Part shown: positions 35,539 through 45,462 of the stretch, piece after piece
Layout: each line of letters begins with the position of its first letter
Numbering within the stretch: position 1 is the first letter of the stretch
NCBI RefSeq assembly: GCF_003096355.1
Contig: NZ_QEKI01000011.1
Location: 30,663-94,662, forward strand
DNA from: Pontibacter virosus
GTDB taxonomy: Bacteria; Bacteroidota; Bacteroidia; Cytophagales; Hymenobacteraceae
DNA: 64,000 nucleotides
Direction of reading: 5' to 3'
The notes under the pieces: model-generated
What the model was told of the DNA's origin: nothing
Database searches by the model: none
Seen by the model: the letters and a program-made list of their open reading frames with translations, nothing else
Translations under genes and position numbers: made by a program

Positions 35539-35881
35539 TAGTGATCATCTGTCTCGCGTCTTCCACAGTGTCCGCCGACTTGATCAGGCGGTCAAGGCCC
35601 AAGATCTCAAACACGTTTCGGATCTTAGGCGGCATGTTCACCATAACCAGGTCCATTTCCTTCAGGTTACAGGCCTGAAAGGCGGCCAACACCACACCCA
35701 GCCCGGCCGAGGAAATGTAGGTAAGATCACTGCATTCGATTAGCACAAATCCCGACGAGGCAGCGATTGCCTCTTCCAGTGCGTTGTCGGCGTATACAGA
35801 CGAACTGGCATCGAGCTCTCCTTTGAATTTGAGCAATGCCCCCTTGCCAATCGTATCTGTTGTAACGCTAAAAGTTTTCAT
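35534..35881 (-). CDS. STAS-domain anti-sigma factor antagonist
   Basis: About 115 residues from the ATG at 35881 (MKTFSVTTDTIG), since the nine residues upstream are not conserved. The domain has LLKFKGELDASSS (strand and loop) and YISSAGLGVVLAAF, the SSAGL motif whose Ser is phosphorylated in SpoIIAA-like switches. It would bind or release an anti-sigma factor kinase. No anti-sigma kinase or SpoIIE phosphatase is next to it. Common in Bacteroidetes as a stand-alone gene for general stress or surface processes. Confidence 0.9.
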   Translation of the reverse strand: MKTFSVTTDTIGKGALLKFKGELDASSSVYADNALEEAIAASSGFVLIECSDLTYISSAGLGVVLAAFQACNLKEMDLVMVNMPPKIRNVFEILGLDRLIKSADTVEDARQMITK

Positions 35882-36277
35882 GTATCGTAGGTTTTCCCTT
35901 TTGATCAATCTCCCTAACGTTTAGGATAATTTATACCCTGCCAGGAGATGCTTCGTTTGTGCTTTTGCCTCTCATACGCAAAAATGTGATTCAGGCTGTC
36001 CTGCCCGAGGGCGTATGCCTTTCAAAGGTATAAGAAAAATCTTCCTTTCGATACTATACCTATGAGTCTAAGTAAACTGGCCATTTAATTCTGGCTAGAT
36101 TGGTAGTAAATACGTACATAACTCTGCAGTAAATACTGAATTTTTACCAATGTATCAATTTTAAGTGTTATGTAGGATAGCTGCAATTGTACATTCAGTT
36201 ATTTATGATGAAAATTGTTGTCGGATGGAATCGCCGGGAATAAGGGGCTTGCGCGACCTTAGATTCAAACATAGAAC
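35882..36277. other. Spacer between the STAS and response-regulator genes
   Basis: About 395 bases, A+T-rich towards the right end, with no gene. It should contain divergent promoters; none is clear enough to mark. Confidence 0.4.
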
Positions 36278-36934
36278 ATGATAAACCTGATAATCACCGA
36301 TGACCATAAAATAGTACGTGATGGCTTGAAAGCGTTGCTGCAAGACCAGATTGCTGTGCGGGTGGTAGGTGAAGCTGCAAGTGGTAGCGAACTGCTTGAT
36401 TTACTCCCCGCAGTAGAGGCAGATATTGTACTGATGGACATCAATATGCCCGGGATGGATGGCTTTGATACGGCTGCTCATATCCAAAAGCGCTATCCTG
36501 AACTCAAGGTGGTCGTGCTTTCTATGCTGAGCCACGAAAAATATGTGAATCGTATGATGGAGCTCGGTGCCTCCGGCTATATCTTGAAAAATGCCGGTAA
36601 AGAAGAGCTGTGCTGTGCCCTGCAACTTATCGCGCAGGGTTGCCGCTACATCAGTCCGGATGTAACACTGGAGCTGCTCCGCAAGGTGAAGCAGCTACCG
36701 CCCGAAACGCTGACATCCAACGGCAATGGAGATGAGCACCGGGAATTGTCTAAGCGAGAACTTGAGGTGCTGGCCCTGATCGGTGAGGGCTATACCAATG
36801 CAGAGATTGCCGATAAGCTGTTTACAAGCAAGCGCACCATAGAAACCCACCGGCAAAACCTGCTCGACAAAACCAAAGTCCGCAATACGGCGGCGCTTGT
36901 GAAATACGCCCTACTACGCGGCCTGATTTCCTGA
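36278..36934 (+). CDS. NarL/FixJ-family response regulator, orphan
   Basis: A 218-residue regulator. The receiver (1-125) has the acidic pocket ITDDHK, the phospho-acceptor Asp in VLMDINMPGMDGF (D54 region), and the conserved Lys in ILKNAGK. The LuxR-type HTH (about 150-212) reads LSKRELEVLALIGEGYTNAEIADKLFTSKRTIETHRQNLLDKT. No sensor kinase lies nearby, so the partner is encoded elsewhere. Such regulators in Bacteroidetes often answer PAS or TPR-containing kinases. Confidence 0.92.
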   Translation: MINLIITDDHKIVRDGLKALLQDQIAVRVVGEAASGSELLDLLPAVEADIVLMDINMPGMDGFDTAAHIQKRYPELKVVVLSMLSHEKYVNRMMELGASGYILKNAGKEELCCALQLIAQGCRYISPDVTLELLRKVKQLPPETLTSNGNGDEHRELSKRELEVLALIGEGYTNAEIADKLFTSKRTIETHRQNLLDKTKVRNTAALVKYALLRGLIS

Positions 36935-37088
36935 GGTAGAAGCAGTTTCCTGATTCAGAATAAGCATTGCTTTTCTTAGCGCATTTGTCGGGAGGCAAGG
37001 CAGTTCGCAGCTGACATTTTAGGTATGACCAAGCTCCGTAGCTGTGGTATTTTCGTATCTTGTGATGAAACCATAGCCTCACTGCGCC

Positions 37089-37958
37089 ATGCATCAGAAC
37101 CGAAGTGTCGCACGACTCCTTTTCGCTGAGGAAACAGACATGGGTGGCCTGCCGCTTCGTCAGCCACTGCCTACCAGCCAGGTAGAGCAGCACGATCCAT
37201 TCCTGCTGCTGCATCACCTAACCACCACTATTCTGCAATCAGATTATCCCTACAAGCTGGGAGTTGATCCGCATCCACACCGTGGTTTTTCGCCGGTCAC
37301 GTTTGTGTACCAGGGAGGGGTGCACCATCGCGACTCACGCGGAAACGACAGTGTGGTATGGGCGGGCGGCACCCAATGGATGGATGCTGGTCGCGGGATT
37401 GTGCACAGCGAGCGTCCTCCCCGCGAGATGCAGGAGCAAGGAGGCGTGCAGGAGATCGTGCAGTTGTGGGTGAACACTCCGCGGGCTCTTAAAATGGAGC
37501 AGCCTGCTTATTTTGCCTTGCAAGCCGAAAATACCCCTACGATTTCTGAAGATGAAGGGCGCGTGCATATCGCTGTAGTGGCGGGAGAATACAAGGGCAC
37601 TAGTGGGCTTGTAAAGACGCCGGGCCCCGTAATGGCACTTCGCCTCACGCTACAGGCAGGTGGCCATTGCACCATCCCAATACCTCATGACCATAACGCC
37701 ATGCTATACCTGCTCGATGGTGAGGTGGTGCTGGAAGGCTATGGACTGATAGAAGGCGTATACCTGGCACTCCTGGACAGAGATGGCGATGTTTGTACGA
37801 TCACTGCCCGGCAAGTCACGCGCCTGTTGCTGCTTTCAGGGAAGCCACTGGATGAACCGCTGGCCATGCACGGCCCCTTTGTGATGAATACCCAAACCGA
37901 AGTGATGCAGGCCATGCGCGACTACCAGATGGGCAAGATGGGCATACTGTTCGAGTAA
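37089..37958 (+). CDS. Pirin-family protein
   Basis: A 289-residue bicupin. HPHRGFSPVTFVYQGGVHHRDS (about 58-79) supplies the His residues for Fe(II) and GTQWMDAGRGIVHSE with EIVQLWVN completes the pirin N-terminal motif. A second cupin half follows (PHDHNAMLYLLDGEV). Bacterial pirins include quercetin dioxygenases and regulators of metabolic enzymes; which applies here cannot be told. Stands alone, reading away from the response regulator. Confidence 0.9.
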   Translation: MHQNRSVARLLFAEETDMGGLPLRQPLPTSQVEQHDPFLLLHHLTTTILQSDYPYKLGVDPHPHRGFSPVTFVYQGGVHHRDSRGNDSVVWAGGTQWMDAGRGIVHSERPPREMQEQGGVQEIVQLWVNTPRALKMEQPAYFALQAENTPTISEDEGRVHIAVVAGEYKGTSGLVKTPGPVMALRLTLQAGGHCTIPIPHDHNAMLYLLDGEVVLEGYGLIEGVYLALLDRDGDVCTITARQVTRLLLLSGKPLDEPLAMHGPFVMNTQTEVMQAMRDYQMGKMGILFE

Positions 37959-38716
37959 GCTGAATTTACTGGCTCTTGTCAGAGTGTCCTCTGCGTGCCG
38001 GTTTTGCGGGAGGACCGTCTGTCTGTAAACTCCTATTAGCAATTTATTAAGCTGACTTTTGCCGGGTACTCTTTCAAATCTTTTTGCCAACGGGTTATCT
38101 CCTGGTACGATGGCTGGCGCACCATTTCCCTTCAAAAGACATACCTGCTCAAAAGACACTCCGATCGGCGGGGCACCATAGCGCAGTTTTTTAAAATCAC
38201 TTATTCAATTTGTACCCTGATAAGTTCATGTAATAACTGAAGCAGTGGGCGCGCAACTGTGCGGTAAGGTATAGGGCAGGATTAATAAGGTATACAACTA
38301 CCCATATTTAGCCCCGGGCTGCAAATTGGTGAGAACCAAACCCAGGTGTACATAGGTGCTGTACCAGCCTTGTGAATCTACCTAAAACGGAAGGCAATTT
38401 GCCAGGGACTGTGCTCAAACACTACATGACCGATGTAAGACATCCGCTTGAACGTGTGTTGTAACATAAGTTGCAATATGATTATTTAAAGGTGCAACAA
38501 TGAATTAAATTATGGGGTTCTATTGGTTATATTCTATTTTAGATGCTATACCTTGTTTGTTTAATGTAATTATTTTGTGATAGGGTTCCGTATTACACTC
38601 TTTATAATAGCACCCTTGTTTACCAATATTCTCTCTGCCCTACTGCTTTTCTTTGGGTGAAGCAGGCTTTTTACTTTAATACACCTTATGTAACACGTTT
38701 AACTAATCCTTATTTT
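37959..38716. other. 750-base spacer before the subtilase gene
   Basis: No gene is supported. The right third is A+T-rich (38460-38600) and probably contains the promoter of the secreted protease. Two AGGTATA motifs lie near 38270-38290. No repeat of note. Confidence 0.45.
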
Positions 38717-41458
38717 ATGAGAAAACTTTTCGCAGTGGTTGTGGTCAGCCTTTTGGCAATAAGCAACATTTTTGCACAGGCCTATGTCGATAGCAAACTC
38801 AAGGAGGCCATTACCGACAAGACCAAGCTGGTGCAGGTAGTAGTAACTTTCAAAGGTGAAAGTGCTCCTACGCTGCTCGACCTCTCAACACTCACGCAGG
38901 CCGGCATCACACAAGGCCTCACACTCAAATCACTTCCCATCGCCGGTGTACTCGCTACTGGCCTGCAGGTAGATCTACTTGCCAAGAGCTCCCGCGTACT
39001 CTCCCTTTACCTGAACGAATCATTGCAATATGAAAGCAATTCCGGCACTGCGCTTACCGGCGTAGATAAGCTGCGCAAAGACCCACTGTTTACCAGTCGT
39101 AACGGTGGGTTTCCTGTTTCCGGCAAGGGCATAGGCGTACTGGTAAACGACAGCGGCGTGGATGGCACGCACCCTGACCTGCAGTTCGGTAAAAACCTGG
39201 TGCAGAATGTGACGGCTGCCACAAACCTCAACGCCATATCTTCTTTACTGCCCTACACACCGATCGAAAACGTGCCCAACACCGACGCGACCGGCGGCCA
39301 CGGCACACACGTGGCAGGTATAGTGGGCGGCACAGGACAGGCCTCGCAAGGTTTGTATGAGGGCGTGGCACCGGGCGCTAAACTGGTGGGTTACGGCTCC
39401 GGCGCCGCTTTGCTCTTGCTCGATGTGCTTTCCGGCTTCGACTACGCCATTACCAATCAGGCACGTTACAACATCCGCGTGATCACCAACTCCTTCGGCA
39501 CGACCAGCGACACCGGCACCGACGTAAACCCGGCCGACCCGATCACGCTGGCCACCAAGCGCTGCGTGGACCGCAATATTGTGGTGGTGTTCTCGGCGGG
39601 TAACTCTGGCCCAGGTTCCGGTACCATGACCGGTCAGTATAAGAAAGCCCCCTGGGTGATTGCGGTGGCCGCCGGCGACAAGTCAGGCCAACTGGCCAGC
39701 TTCTCTTCACGCGGTGTAAAAGGCAAGGGAGGTTCTTTCTCCCTCGATGGCAAAACCTATACCTGGGAGGACCGCCCGACGGTGACATCTCCAGGCGTGG
39801 ATATTATCGCCGCCCGTGTTATTGCGCCAGTTTCCTCGTTGTCGGCTGACAAAGACGCTGCAGAACTGGATCCGGCACACGTGCCCTACTACACGCACAT
39901 GAGCGGTACTTCCATGGCAGCGCCGCATGTGGCGGGCATTGTGGCTTTGCTTTTAGAAGCCAACCCCTCGCTCACACCTTACCAAGTGAAGGAAATTCTG
40001 CAGCAAACCGCCACCAACATTCCGAACCGTGAGAAGTGGGAGGTAGGGGCCGGTTACGTGAACGCCTATGCCTCGGTTGACAGAGCCTATCGCTCTTCCG
40101 CTCCCTATGGCTCGACGCTGAACATGAACCGCACGTTCAACAGCAATGTGAACGCCAACAGCGAGACGCTCAACTTCGCAATCGACTACAACCCTGCAAC
40201 GCCTGCTACTAACATCTATACCTTTAATGTAGCTTCTGGTACTACGGGTATCGAATCCAAGATCAGAACGCAGGGTATTGCCGGTGAGACGGGCAACCCG
40301 GTAAGACTAACGCTAATCTCCCCGAGCGGTGCCCGCACAAGTGCCGGCATCCCGGTATTGTTTGCCTTAAGCTATGACCGTGGCGTGGCAGTTGCCTCAC
40401 CGGAGCCAGGCACATGGACCGTTGAGATATCCGGTCTGAACGGCGTTGCCTTCCCGGAAAACATAAACGGCGTGGTGAACATGATGACGGCGGCCGGCAC
40501 TACCGGACTCAATGACATTGCCGGTCACCCGGCAGAAGCCTCTATCAAGATGGCAGTAGGCGCCCGCCTGGCCGATGGTCTGAAAGGCGGCGGTTACAAG
40601 CCGGATGAACTCTTAAAGCGCATCGACCTGGCAGACTACCTGGTGATGGGAGAGGCGATCCGTCAGTACTTGCCAGTGGACGGATCTTATACTCTGACTG
40701 ACGTGAAAGAGCGCAACCTCATCGCAGAATCGGTAACCGCCCGTGGCGCCGCCCTACGTGACAAGAACCATATGCAGAACGGCATCATGCTGGCTACTGC
40801 TCCGGGCAAGTTCAATCCGAACGGTAAAGTGAACCGCGCCGAGCTGGCCTACTCGCTGGTGCAGGCACTTGGGCTGCAAAGCTACGCCCTGGAGCGCAAC
40901 GGCAAAACACCAACCGTGGCTTATAATGGCAAGGACTATCCGATTGAGGATGCCGCCGACATACCTGCCGGACTGGAAGGCTATGTGAGCGTGGCGCTCG
41001 AACTGAACTTGATTAACGCCTTCTTCACCATCACACAGGGGCCATATGACCTGGAGCCTGTACTGCACGCCAATTTCAAGCCGCTGCAGGATGTGACCCG
41101 CGCAGACTTTGCCGTGGTTATTACCCGCACGCACGGCCTGTGGAACAGCGGGCAGCAACCGCTTGCCGCGGAAGGCACCACCAATCTGGCTATATCAGCA
41201 GAAGGCAGACTCGTAAGCTACCCGAACCCATTTGCTGATGTAACAACCATCCGCTATGCGGTAGAACAGGAGGGACCTGTAACTGTGGAAGTGTTTGACA
41301 TACTGGGTAAGAAAGTGCGTACCCTGGTGTCAGAGAACAAGACGGCCGGAGAGCACGAGATCGACTTCAGAGCAGGAAGTCTGCCAGCCGGTACCTACAT
41401 CTACAAAGTAGAAGCAGGGCAGAAGGTATACTCCAATAAGATGCTGTTGGCAAAATAA
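38717..41458 (+). CDS. Secreted subtilisin-family (S8) protease with T9SS sorting domain
   Basis: About 913 residues from the ATG at 38717, which begins a clean signal peptide (RKLFAVVVVSLLAISNIFAQA). The catalytic triad is visible: Asp in VLVNDSGVDGTHPDL, His in GGHGTHVAGI, Ser in SGTSMAAPHVAG. A central region holds segments resembling S-layer homology domains (GKVNRAELAYSLVQALGLQ and DVTRADFAVVITRTHGLW), and the last about 80 residues are a type A C-terminal sorting domain (YPNPF...VEVFDILGKKVRTL...PAGTYIYKVE) for export by the type IX system and cell-surface attachment. Likely degrades external proteins. Confidence 0.92.
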   Translation: MRKLFAVVVVSLLAISNIFAQAYVDSKLKEAITDKTKLVQVVVTFKGESAPTLLDLSTLTQAGITQGLTLKSLPIAGVLATGLQVDLLAKSSRVLSLYLNESLQYESNSGTALTGVDKLRKDPLFTSRNGGFPVSGKGIGVLVNDSGVDGTHPDLQFGKNLVQNVTAATNLNAISSLLPYTPIENVPNTDATGGHGTHVAGIVGGTGQASQGLYEGVAPGAKLVGYGSGAALLLLDVLSGFDYAITNQARYNIRVITNSFGTTSDTGTDVNPADPITLATKRCVDRNIVVVFSAGNSGPGSGTMTGQYKKAPWVIAVAAGDKSGQLASFSSRGVKGKGGSFSLDGKTYTWEDRPTVTSPGVDIIAARVIAPVSSLSADKDAAELDPAHVPYYTHMSGTSMAAPHVAGIVALLLEANPSLTPYQVKEILQQTATNIPNREKWEVGAGYVNAYASVDRAYRSSAPYGSTLNMNRTFNSNVNANSETLNFAIDYNPATPATNIYTFNVASGTTGIESKIRTQGIAGETGNPVRLTLISPSGARTSAGIPVLFALSYDRGVAVASPEPGTWTVEISGLNGVAFPENINGVVNMMTAAGTTGLNDIAGHPAEASIKMAVGARLADGLKGGGYKPDELLKRIDLADYLVMGEAIRQYLPVDGSYTLTDVKERNLIAESVTARGAALRDKNHMQNGIMLATAPGKFNPNGKVNRAELAYSLVQALGLQSYALERNGKTPTVAYNGKDYPIEDAADIPAGLEGYVSVALELNLINAFFTITQGPYDLEPVLHANFKPLQDVTRADFAVVITRTHGLWNSGQQPLAAEGTTNLAISAEGRLVSYPNPFADVTTIRYAVEQEGPVTVEVFDILGKKVRTLVSENKTAGEHEIDFRAGSLPAGTYIYKVEAGQKVYSNKMLLAK

Positions 41459-41478
41459 AGCCTCCGTAAGCATGATGC

Positions 41479-41513
41479 AAAAAAGGCTCTCCTGATTGGG
41501 AGGGCCTTTTTTG
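41479..41513 (+). terminator. Terminator after the subtilase gene
   Basis: aaaaaaggctctcc and gggagggcctttttt form a stem (with one bulge) around a short loop (tgatt), followed by a T-run. Located 20 bases after the stop codon. Confidence 0.8.
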
Positions 41514-41794
41514 TTGAGTTGAATCCTGTTCCCGGAAATATACTGTATCACTTTGCCAGTGTTATAAGTATATTGTACCTAAACATTTTCCGAGCGTATA
41601 GCCAGTTGTGGCTATTTTAATGGTTTTGCCATATATTAACAATTGCTCAGAAAAAGTGCATAAGCAGTAGAATAGGCGATACTTCCATATTTTGTAGTAT
41701 TTCGCTGTTCGCTGCTTTTATTTTAAAACGCAGCAGAGTCACTGGGCGATTGCCTTTTGAACACTGTAAAAACAGAAACAAGTAGCATTTAAAT
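41514..41794. other. Spacer upstream of the GT35 gene
   Basis: About 280 A+T-rich bases with no gene; promoter expected but not identified. A TTTGAACAC-type element lies near 41756. Confidence 0.35.
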
Positions 41795-43441
41795 ATGAAA
41801 GCATACAGCAAGTGGTATCATCCTTACGAGATCAACGAGAAGTATCAGAAACGTGTGGCCTATTTCAGCATGGAGTTCGGTATACACCAGGCACTCAAGA
41901 CTTATTCGGGTGGCTTGGGTTTCCTGGCCGGCTCTCACATGCGCAGCGCGCACGATTTGCGCCAGAACATGATCGGCATCGGGATACTTTGGAAATACGG
42001 CTACTACGACCAGACGCGCAACGATGACCAGACCATGCGGGTACAGTTTCAGAAGAAGTACTATACCTATCTGGAAGACTCAGGCATCATGGTAACCGTG
42101 AATGTGAACGGGCACCCGGTAAAAGTCAAAGCCCTGGTGCTGCGCCCCGAAGTGTTCGGCACTGTGCCGATGTATTTCCTGACCACCAACATCGAGGAGA
42201 ATGATCACCTGGCACGCACCATTACCTTCCATCTCTATGACAAGGAACCGTCGACCCGTATTGCCCAGAGCATTGTGTTAGGTATAGCCGGTGCCAAAGT
42301 AGTAGAGGAACTGGGTGGTGCTGATATTTACCACATGAATGAGGGACATGCCCTGCCGCTGGCTTTCTATCTGCATGAGCGATTCGGGAATACCGAGGAT
42401 ATGCGAAAGCGCGTTGTATTTACCACCCACACCCCCGAGAAAGCCGGAAACGAGGTACACGACATTCACCTGCTCAACAAAATGTCGTTCTTCAACAACA
42501 CCTCCCTGGAAGAAGCCCGCCGGATGACGGGGATGCACGGCAATTTCTTTGACTATACCCTGGCTGCCTTACGGATTGCCAGAATAGCCAATGGGGTATC
42601 GCAACTGCATGGGCAAGTGGCGCGCGACATGTGGTATGAAAACGAAAATGTGTGCGAGATCAAGGCTATTACCAACGCACAGAATGCCCGCTTCTGGATG
42701 GACAACACCATGCGGCAAGCGTTGGAGCGTGATGATAACCAGGCCCTGGTGCAGCGCAAGGCAGATATGAAGCAGGAGCTTTTCGAACTGGTGGCTGACC
42801 AGACGGGCAAACTTTTCCGGAAGGATGTGCTCACCGTGGTGTGGGCCCGCCGCTTTGCCGCCTACAAGCGGGCTGACTTGCTGGTGCATGATATCGAACG
42901 CTTCTTTGAGATGATCTCGAATAAGTCGCAGCCTGTGCAGGTAATCTGGGCCGGTAAGCCTTACCCATTCGACGAGGGAGCTGTGAGTGTGTTCAACAGC
43001 CTGGTGAACCTTTCCTACCAACGCAAAAACTTCGCGGTGCTGACAGGTTACGAAATTGGGTTGTCCCGCAAACTGAAGCAGGGGGCCGACATTTGGCTGA
43101 ACACACCGCGCCGTCCACGCGAAGCCTCCGGAACCAGTGGTATGACCGCAGCCATGAACGGAGCCGTCAACCTGTCGGTGCTGGACGGCTGGCTGCCGGA
43201 GTTTGCCCGACACGGCGAGAACAGCTTTGTGCTGCCGGTAGTAGACACCAGTTTGCCTGATCCGATGCAGGACGAGATTGATCACAAAAACCTGATGAAC
43301 ATTCTGGAAGGGGAGGTGATTCCGACCTACTACAATGATCGGAACAAATGGATGAAAATCGTAAAGCAGAGCATGCGCGATGTGATGCCGTTCTTCGACT
43401 CAGACCGCATGGCGCATCAGTATTATGAGCAGATGTATTAA
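41795..43441 (+). CDS. Alpha-glucan phosphorylase-family (GT35) protein lacking the PLP lysine
   Basis: A 548-residue protein of the short GT35 type (as in Thermotoga/Thermococcus phosphorylases). VAYFSMEFGIHQ and YSGGLGFLAGSH form the start, FTTHTPEKAGNEVHD the sugar site, and EASGTSGMTAAMNGAVNLSVLDGW the C-terminal cofactor region. In working phosphorylases the residue after SGM is a Lys that holds pyridoxal phosphate; here codon 451 (acc, 43145-43147) encodes Thr. The protein may therefore not be a phosphorylase but a related transferase or binding protein. No glg gene is adjacent. Confidence 0.85.
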   Translation: MKAYSKWYHPYEINEKYQKRVAYFSMEFGIHQALKTYSGGLGFLAGSHMRSAHDLRQNMIGIGILWKYGYYDQTRNDDQTMRVQFQKKYYTYLEDSGIMVTVNVNGHPVKVKALVLRPEVFGTVPMYFLTTNIEENDHLARTITFHLYDKEPSTRIAQSIVLGIAGAKVVEELGGADIYHMNEGHALPLAFYLHERFGNTEDMRKRVVFTTHTPEKAGNEVHDIHLLNKMSFFNNTSLEEARRMTGMHGNFFDYTLAALRIARIANGVSQLHGQVARDMWYENENVCEIKAITNAQNARFWMDNTMRQALERDDNQALVQRKADMKQELFELVADQTGKLFRKDVLTVVWARRFAAYKRADLLVHDIERFFEMISNKSQPVQVIWAGKPYPFDEGAVSVFNSLVNLSYQRKNFAVLTGYEIGLSRKLKQGADIWLNTPRRPREASGTSGMTAAMNGAVNLSVLDGWLPEFARHGENSFVLPVVDTSLPDPMQDEIDHKNLMNILEGEVIPTYYNDRNKWMKIVKQSMRDVMPFFDSDRMAHQYYEQMY

Positions 43442-43477
43442 CGCTGCCCTTTATGAGTAATGACGAATGATGCATAA

Positions 43478-43530
43478 ATAAAAAGCGAAGTGAAATGAAT
43501 ATTGATTATTCATTTCACTTCGCTTTTTAA
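43478..43530. terminator. Strong bidirectional terminator
   Basis: A 21-bp perfect stem: 43480-43500 (aaaaagcgaagtgaaatg...) and 43508-43528, with a 7-base loop. Lies between convergent genes. Confidence 0.92.
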
Positions 43531-43573
43531 TGACTATTTGCTCGCCATTACATTACTTAATACTCATTCGTTA

Positions 43574-45226
43574 TTACTCATTCTCTCTTCCAAAGCGGCT
43601 TCCGAAGAAATCGCCTTGCTTCCAGCTTGGGCGCTTTGTTGCATTCGCCACCTGGTAGCTGATCAGGAAATTCAGCTGCACGTACTTTTTGCCGGCGTCA
43701 AAGTCGAAGGTACTGGTTACCTCGTCCTGTGGCAGGTGGTAGTGCACTTTGCGCCATACTTCTACCTGCTTGTTCAGGTTGTTTTGTCCGTCTTTGGTCT
43801 TGTTGCCATACTTGATGTGCAGGGCAGGTATACCCTGCATCACAAAGCTGTACTGGTCGCTGCGGATAAAGCGCATTTGCTCCGGCTCCGGATCTTCCTC
43901 TACGGTCATGCCCAGATGTTGCGCGGCAGTGCTCACCTCATTTTCGAGCGTAGAGTGGTTCGCACCCAGCCCTACAACCGACAGAAGCGGCGCGATGATG
44001 GTGGGCATGTCGGTGTTGATGTTGGCCACGATCTGCTCTACCGGAACCGTCGGGTAGCGAGCGAAGTAGGCGGAGCCCAGCAGGCCCATTTCCTCAGCCG
44101 TTACCATCACAAACAGCACAGAACGCTTTGGTTTTTCCTTCAGTCTGGAATAGATCTTGCCGATCTCGAGCACACTGGCCACACCAGAGGCGTTGTCGTG
44201 GGCACCGTTGTAGATGGAGTCGCCGTTTACGGCACGGCCTATACCTACGTGGTCTAGGTGGGCGCTGTGTACCACATACTCGTTTTGTAATTGTGGATCA
44301 GAACCGGTGATCTTGCCGATCACGTTGTGGCTTTCAAAATCGTTGTAGTTGGAGGTATAGCTCGTGCGCAAGGTATGGGCGAGCGGTGCAGAAGCAGGCT
44401 TGCCTTGCTTCAGTTGCTCTCCGAGCTTGGCCATTTCTATACCTGTCCCTTTCAGGAGCTGTTCAAATGTGGCGGCGTTGATGTTGGCCAGCACACGGAT
44501 CTTGTCCGACACGTAGTTGCGCGACACGGCCACCTTGCCGTTCGGGTCCATTACACTGTATGTTCCGCGTTCCAGGTTAGCAACACCCGCCTTTGGGTTG
44601 TCTGTTGCCACAAGCACGCCTATGGCACCTTTTTCGGCGGCGATCTTCAGCACCGTCATCATGTCGCGGCTGTAGGCCGACACCGTAGAAGGGAAGCTGG
44701 CAGGTGCACCGCGCAGTACAACCACGATTTTATCTTTCACGTCTATACCTGCATAATCGTCGTAGCCTAGGTCAGGCGCGCTGATGCCGTAACCTGCAAA
44801 CACGAGCGGGGCCTCTACGTTCACCTCCGGCTCTTCGGCATGTGGGTATACCGAGAAGTCTTTGTTATAGGTCAGTTCAAGCTCGCTGCCCATCGAGTCG
44901 GCCAGGGTCATGCTGGCCTCTTTGCCGGGAAATGACTGGCGCAGGCGCACCAGTTGCAGGTAGGTGCCGTTCTCACCGCCGGGCTCTATACCTGCTTTTT
45001 TGTAGTGCTCCACCACATAGTCCACAGCCATCTGGTAGCCTTCGGTGCCAGGCTTGCGGCCCAGCAAACGATCATCGGCGAGGTACTTGATGTGGGCCTT
45101 TATATCATTTGGCTTTACTTTTTTAAGCGATTTCTCAACAGGTTTGTCGAGAGCCAGTGACTGGGCGGAGGCACTCCCTTGCAGTAAGAGGCCGCAGGAA
45201 AGGGCCAGGAACAAAAAGCGTTTCAT
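43574..45226 (-). CDS. Secreted M28-family metallopeptidase with PA domain
   Basis: A 550-residue exported zinc peptidase. Signal peptide MKRFLFLALSCGLLLQGSASAQ. A PA-type insert (about 130-260) carries FAGYGISAPDLGYDDYAGIDVKDKIVVVLRG. The M28 catalytic part follows: SAHLDHVG (His and bridging Asp), NGAHDNASGVASVLE (Asp), VTAEEMGLLGS (catalytic and zinc Glu), and a late His in PALHIKYGN/LPQDE region. Acts as an aminopeptidase on peptides outside the inner membrane. -7 box TATATTTG on the minus strand (45250-45257) lies 23 bases before the ATG. Confidence 0.92.
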   Translation of the reverse strand: MKRFLFLALSCGLLLQGSASAQSLALDKPVEKSLKKVKPNDIKAHIKYLADDRLLGRKPGTEGYQMAVDYVVEHYKKAGIEPGGENGTYLQLVRLRQSFPGKEASMTLADSMGSELELTYNKDFSVYPHAEEPEVNVEAPLVFAGYGISAPDLGYDDYAGIDVKDKIVVVLRGAPASFPSTVSAYSRDMMTVLKIAAEKGAIGVLVATDNPKAGVANLERGTYSVMDPNGKVAVSRNYVSDKIRVLANINAATFEQLLKGTGIEMAKLGEQLKQGKPASAPLAHTLRTSYTSNYNDFESHNVIGKITGSDPQLQNEYVVHSAHLDHVGIGRAVNGDSIYNGAHDNASGVASVLEIGKIYSRLKEKPKRSVLFVMVTAEEMGLLGSAYFARYPTVPVEQIVANINTDMPTIIAPLLSVVGLGANHSTLENEVSTAAQHLGMTVEEDPEPEQMRFIRSDQYSFVMQGIPALHIKYGNKTKDGQNNLNKQVEVWRKVHYHLPQDEVTSTFDFDAGKKYVQLNFLISYQVANATKRPSWKQGDFFGSRFGRENE

Positions 45227-45249
45227 TAAAGTCAGATTGGTTGTTTCTC

Positions 45250-45257
45250 CAAATATA
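45250..45257 (-). promoter_or_regulatory. -7 box of the M28 peptidase gene
   Basis: TATATTTG on the minus strand is an exact TAnnTTTG match, 23 bases before the start codon. No TTG at the standard -33 spacing. Confidence 0.5.
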
Positions 45258-45321
45258 AGAGAATTGTGGCATAGCGCCTATCCTATACCTGCCCTTCAGG
45301 TATAGAAGAACAGGCATAGGC

Positions 45322-45417
45322 TTACTTTCTACGTTTCTTGCGCCGCTCTATTCCCCGCAGTATAAAAGTCATCGCTGTGAGGAACAACAGAAAAAGGATC
45401 AGACTCAAAATTTTCAT
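45322..45417 (-). CDS. Possible 31-residue membrane miniprotein
   Basis: A short frame encodes MKILSLILFLLFLTAMTFIL followed by RGIERRKKRRK: one hydrophobic helix and a strongly basic tail, a typical layout of small inner-membrane proteins. It lies in a spacer between two leftward genes, 45 bases after the gene at 45463. The frame composition (Leu-rich helix, Arg/Lys tail with a stop just after) makes chance less likely, but this is not certain. Confidence 0.45.
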   Translation of the reverse strand: MKILSLILFLLFLTAMTFILRGIERRKKRRK

Positions 45418-45462
45418 GCCTGAGGGAGTTGGCGTTTGAAGGGCGGGGAAAATGTTTGTGCC

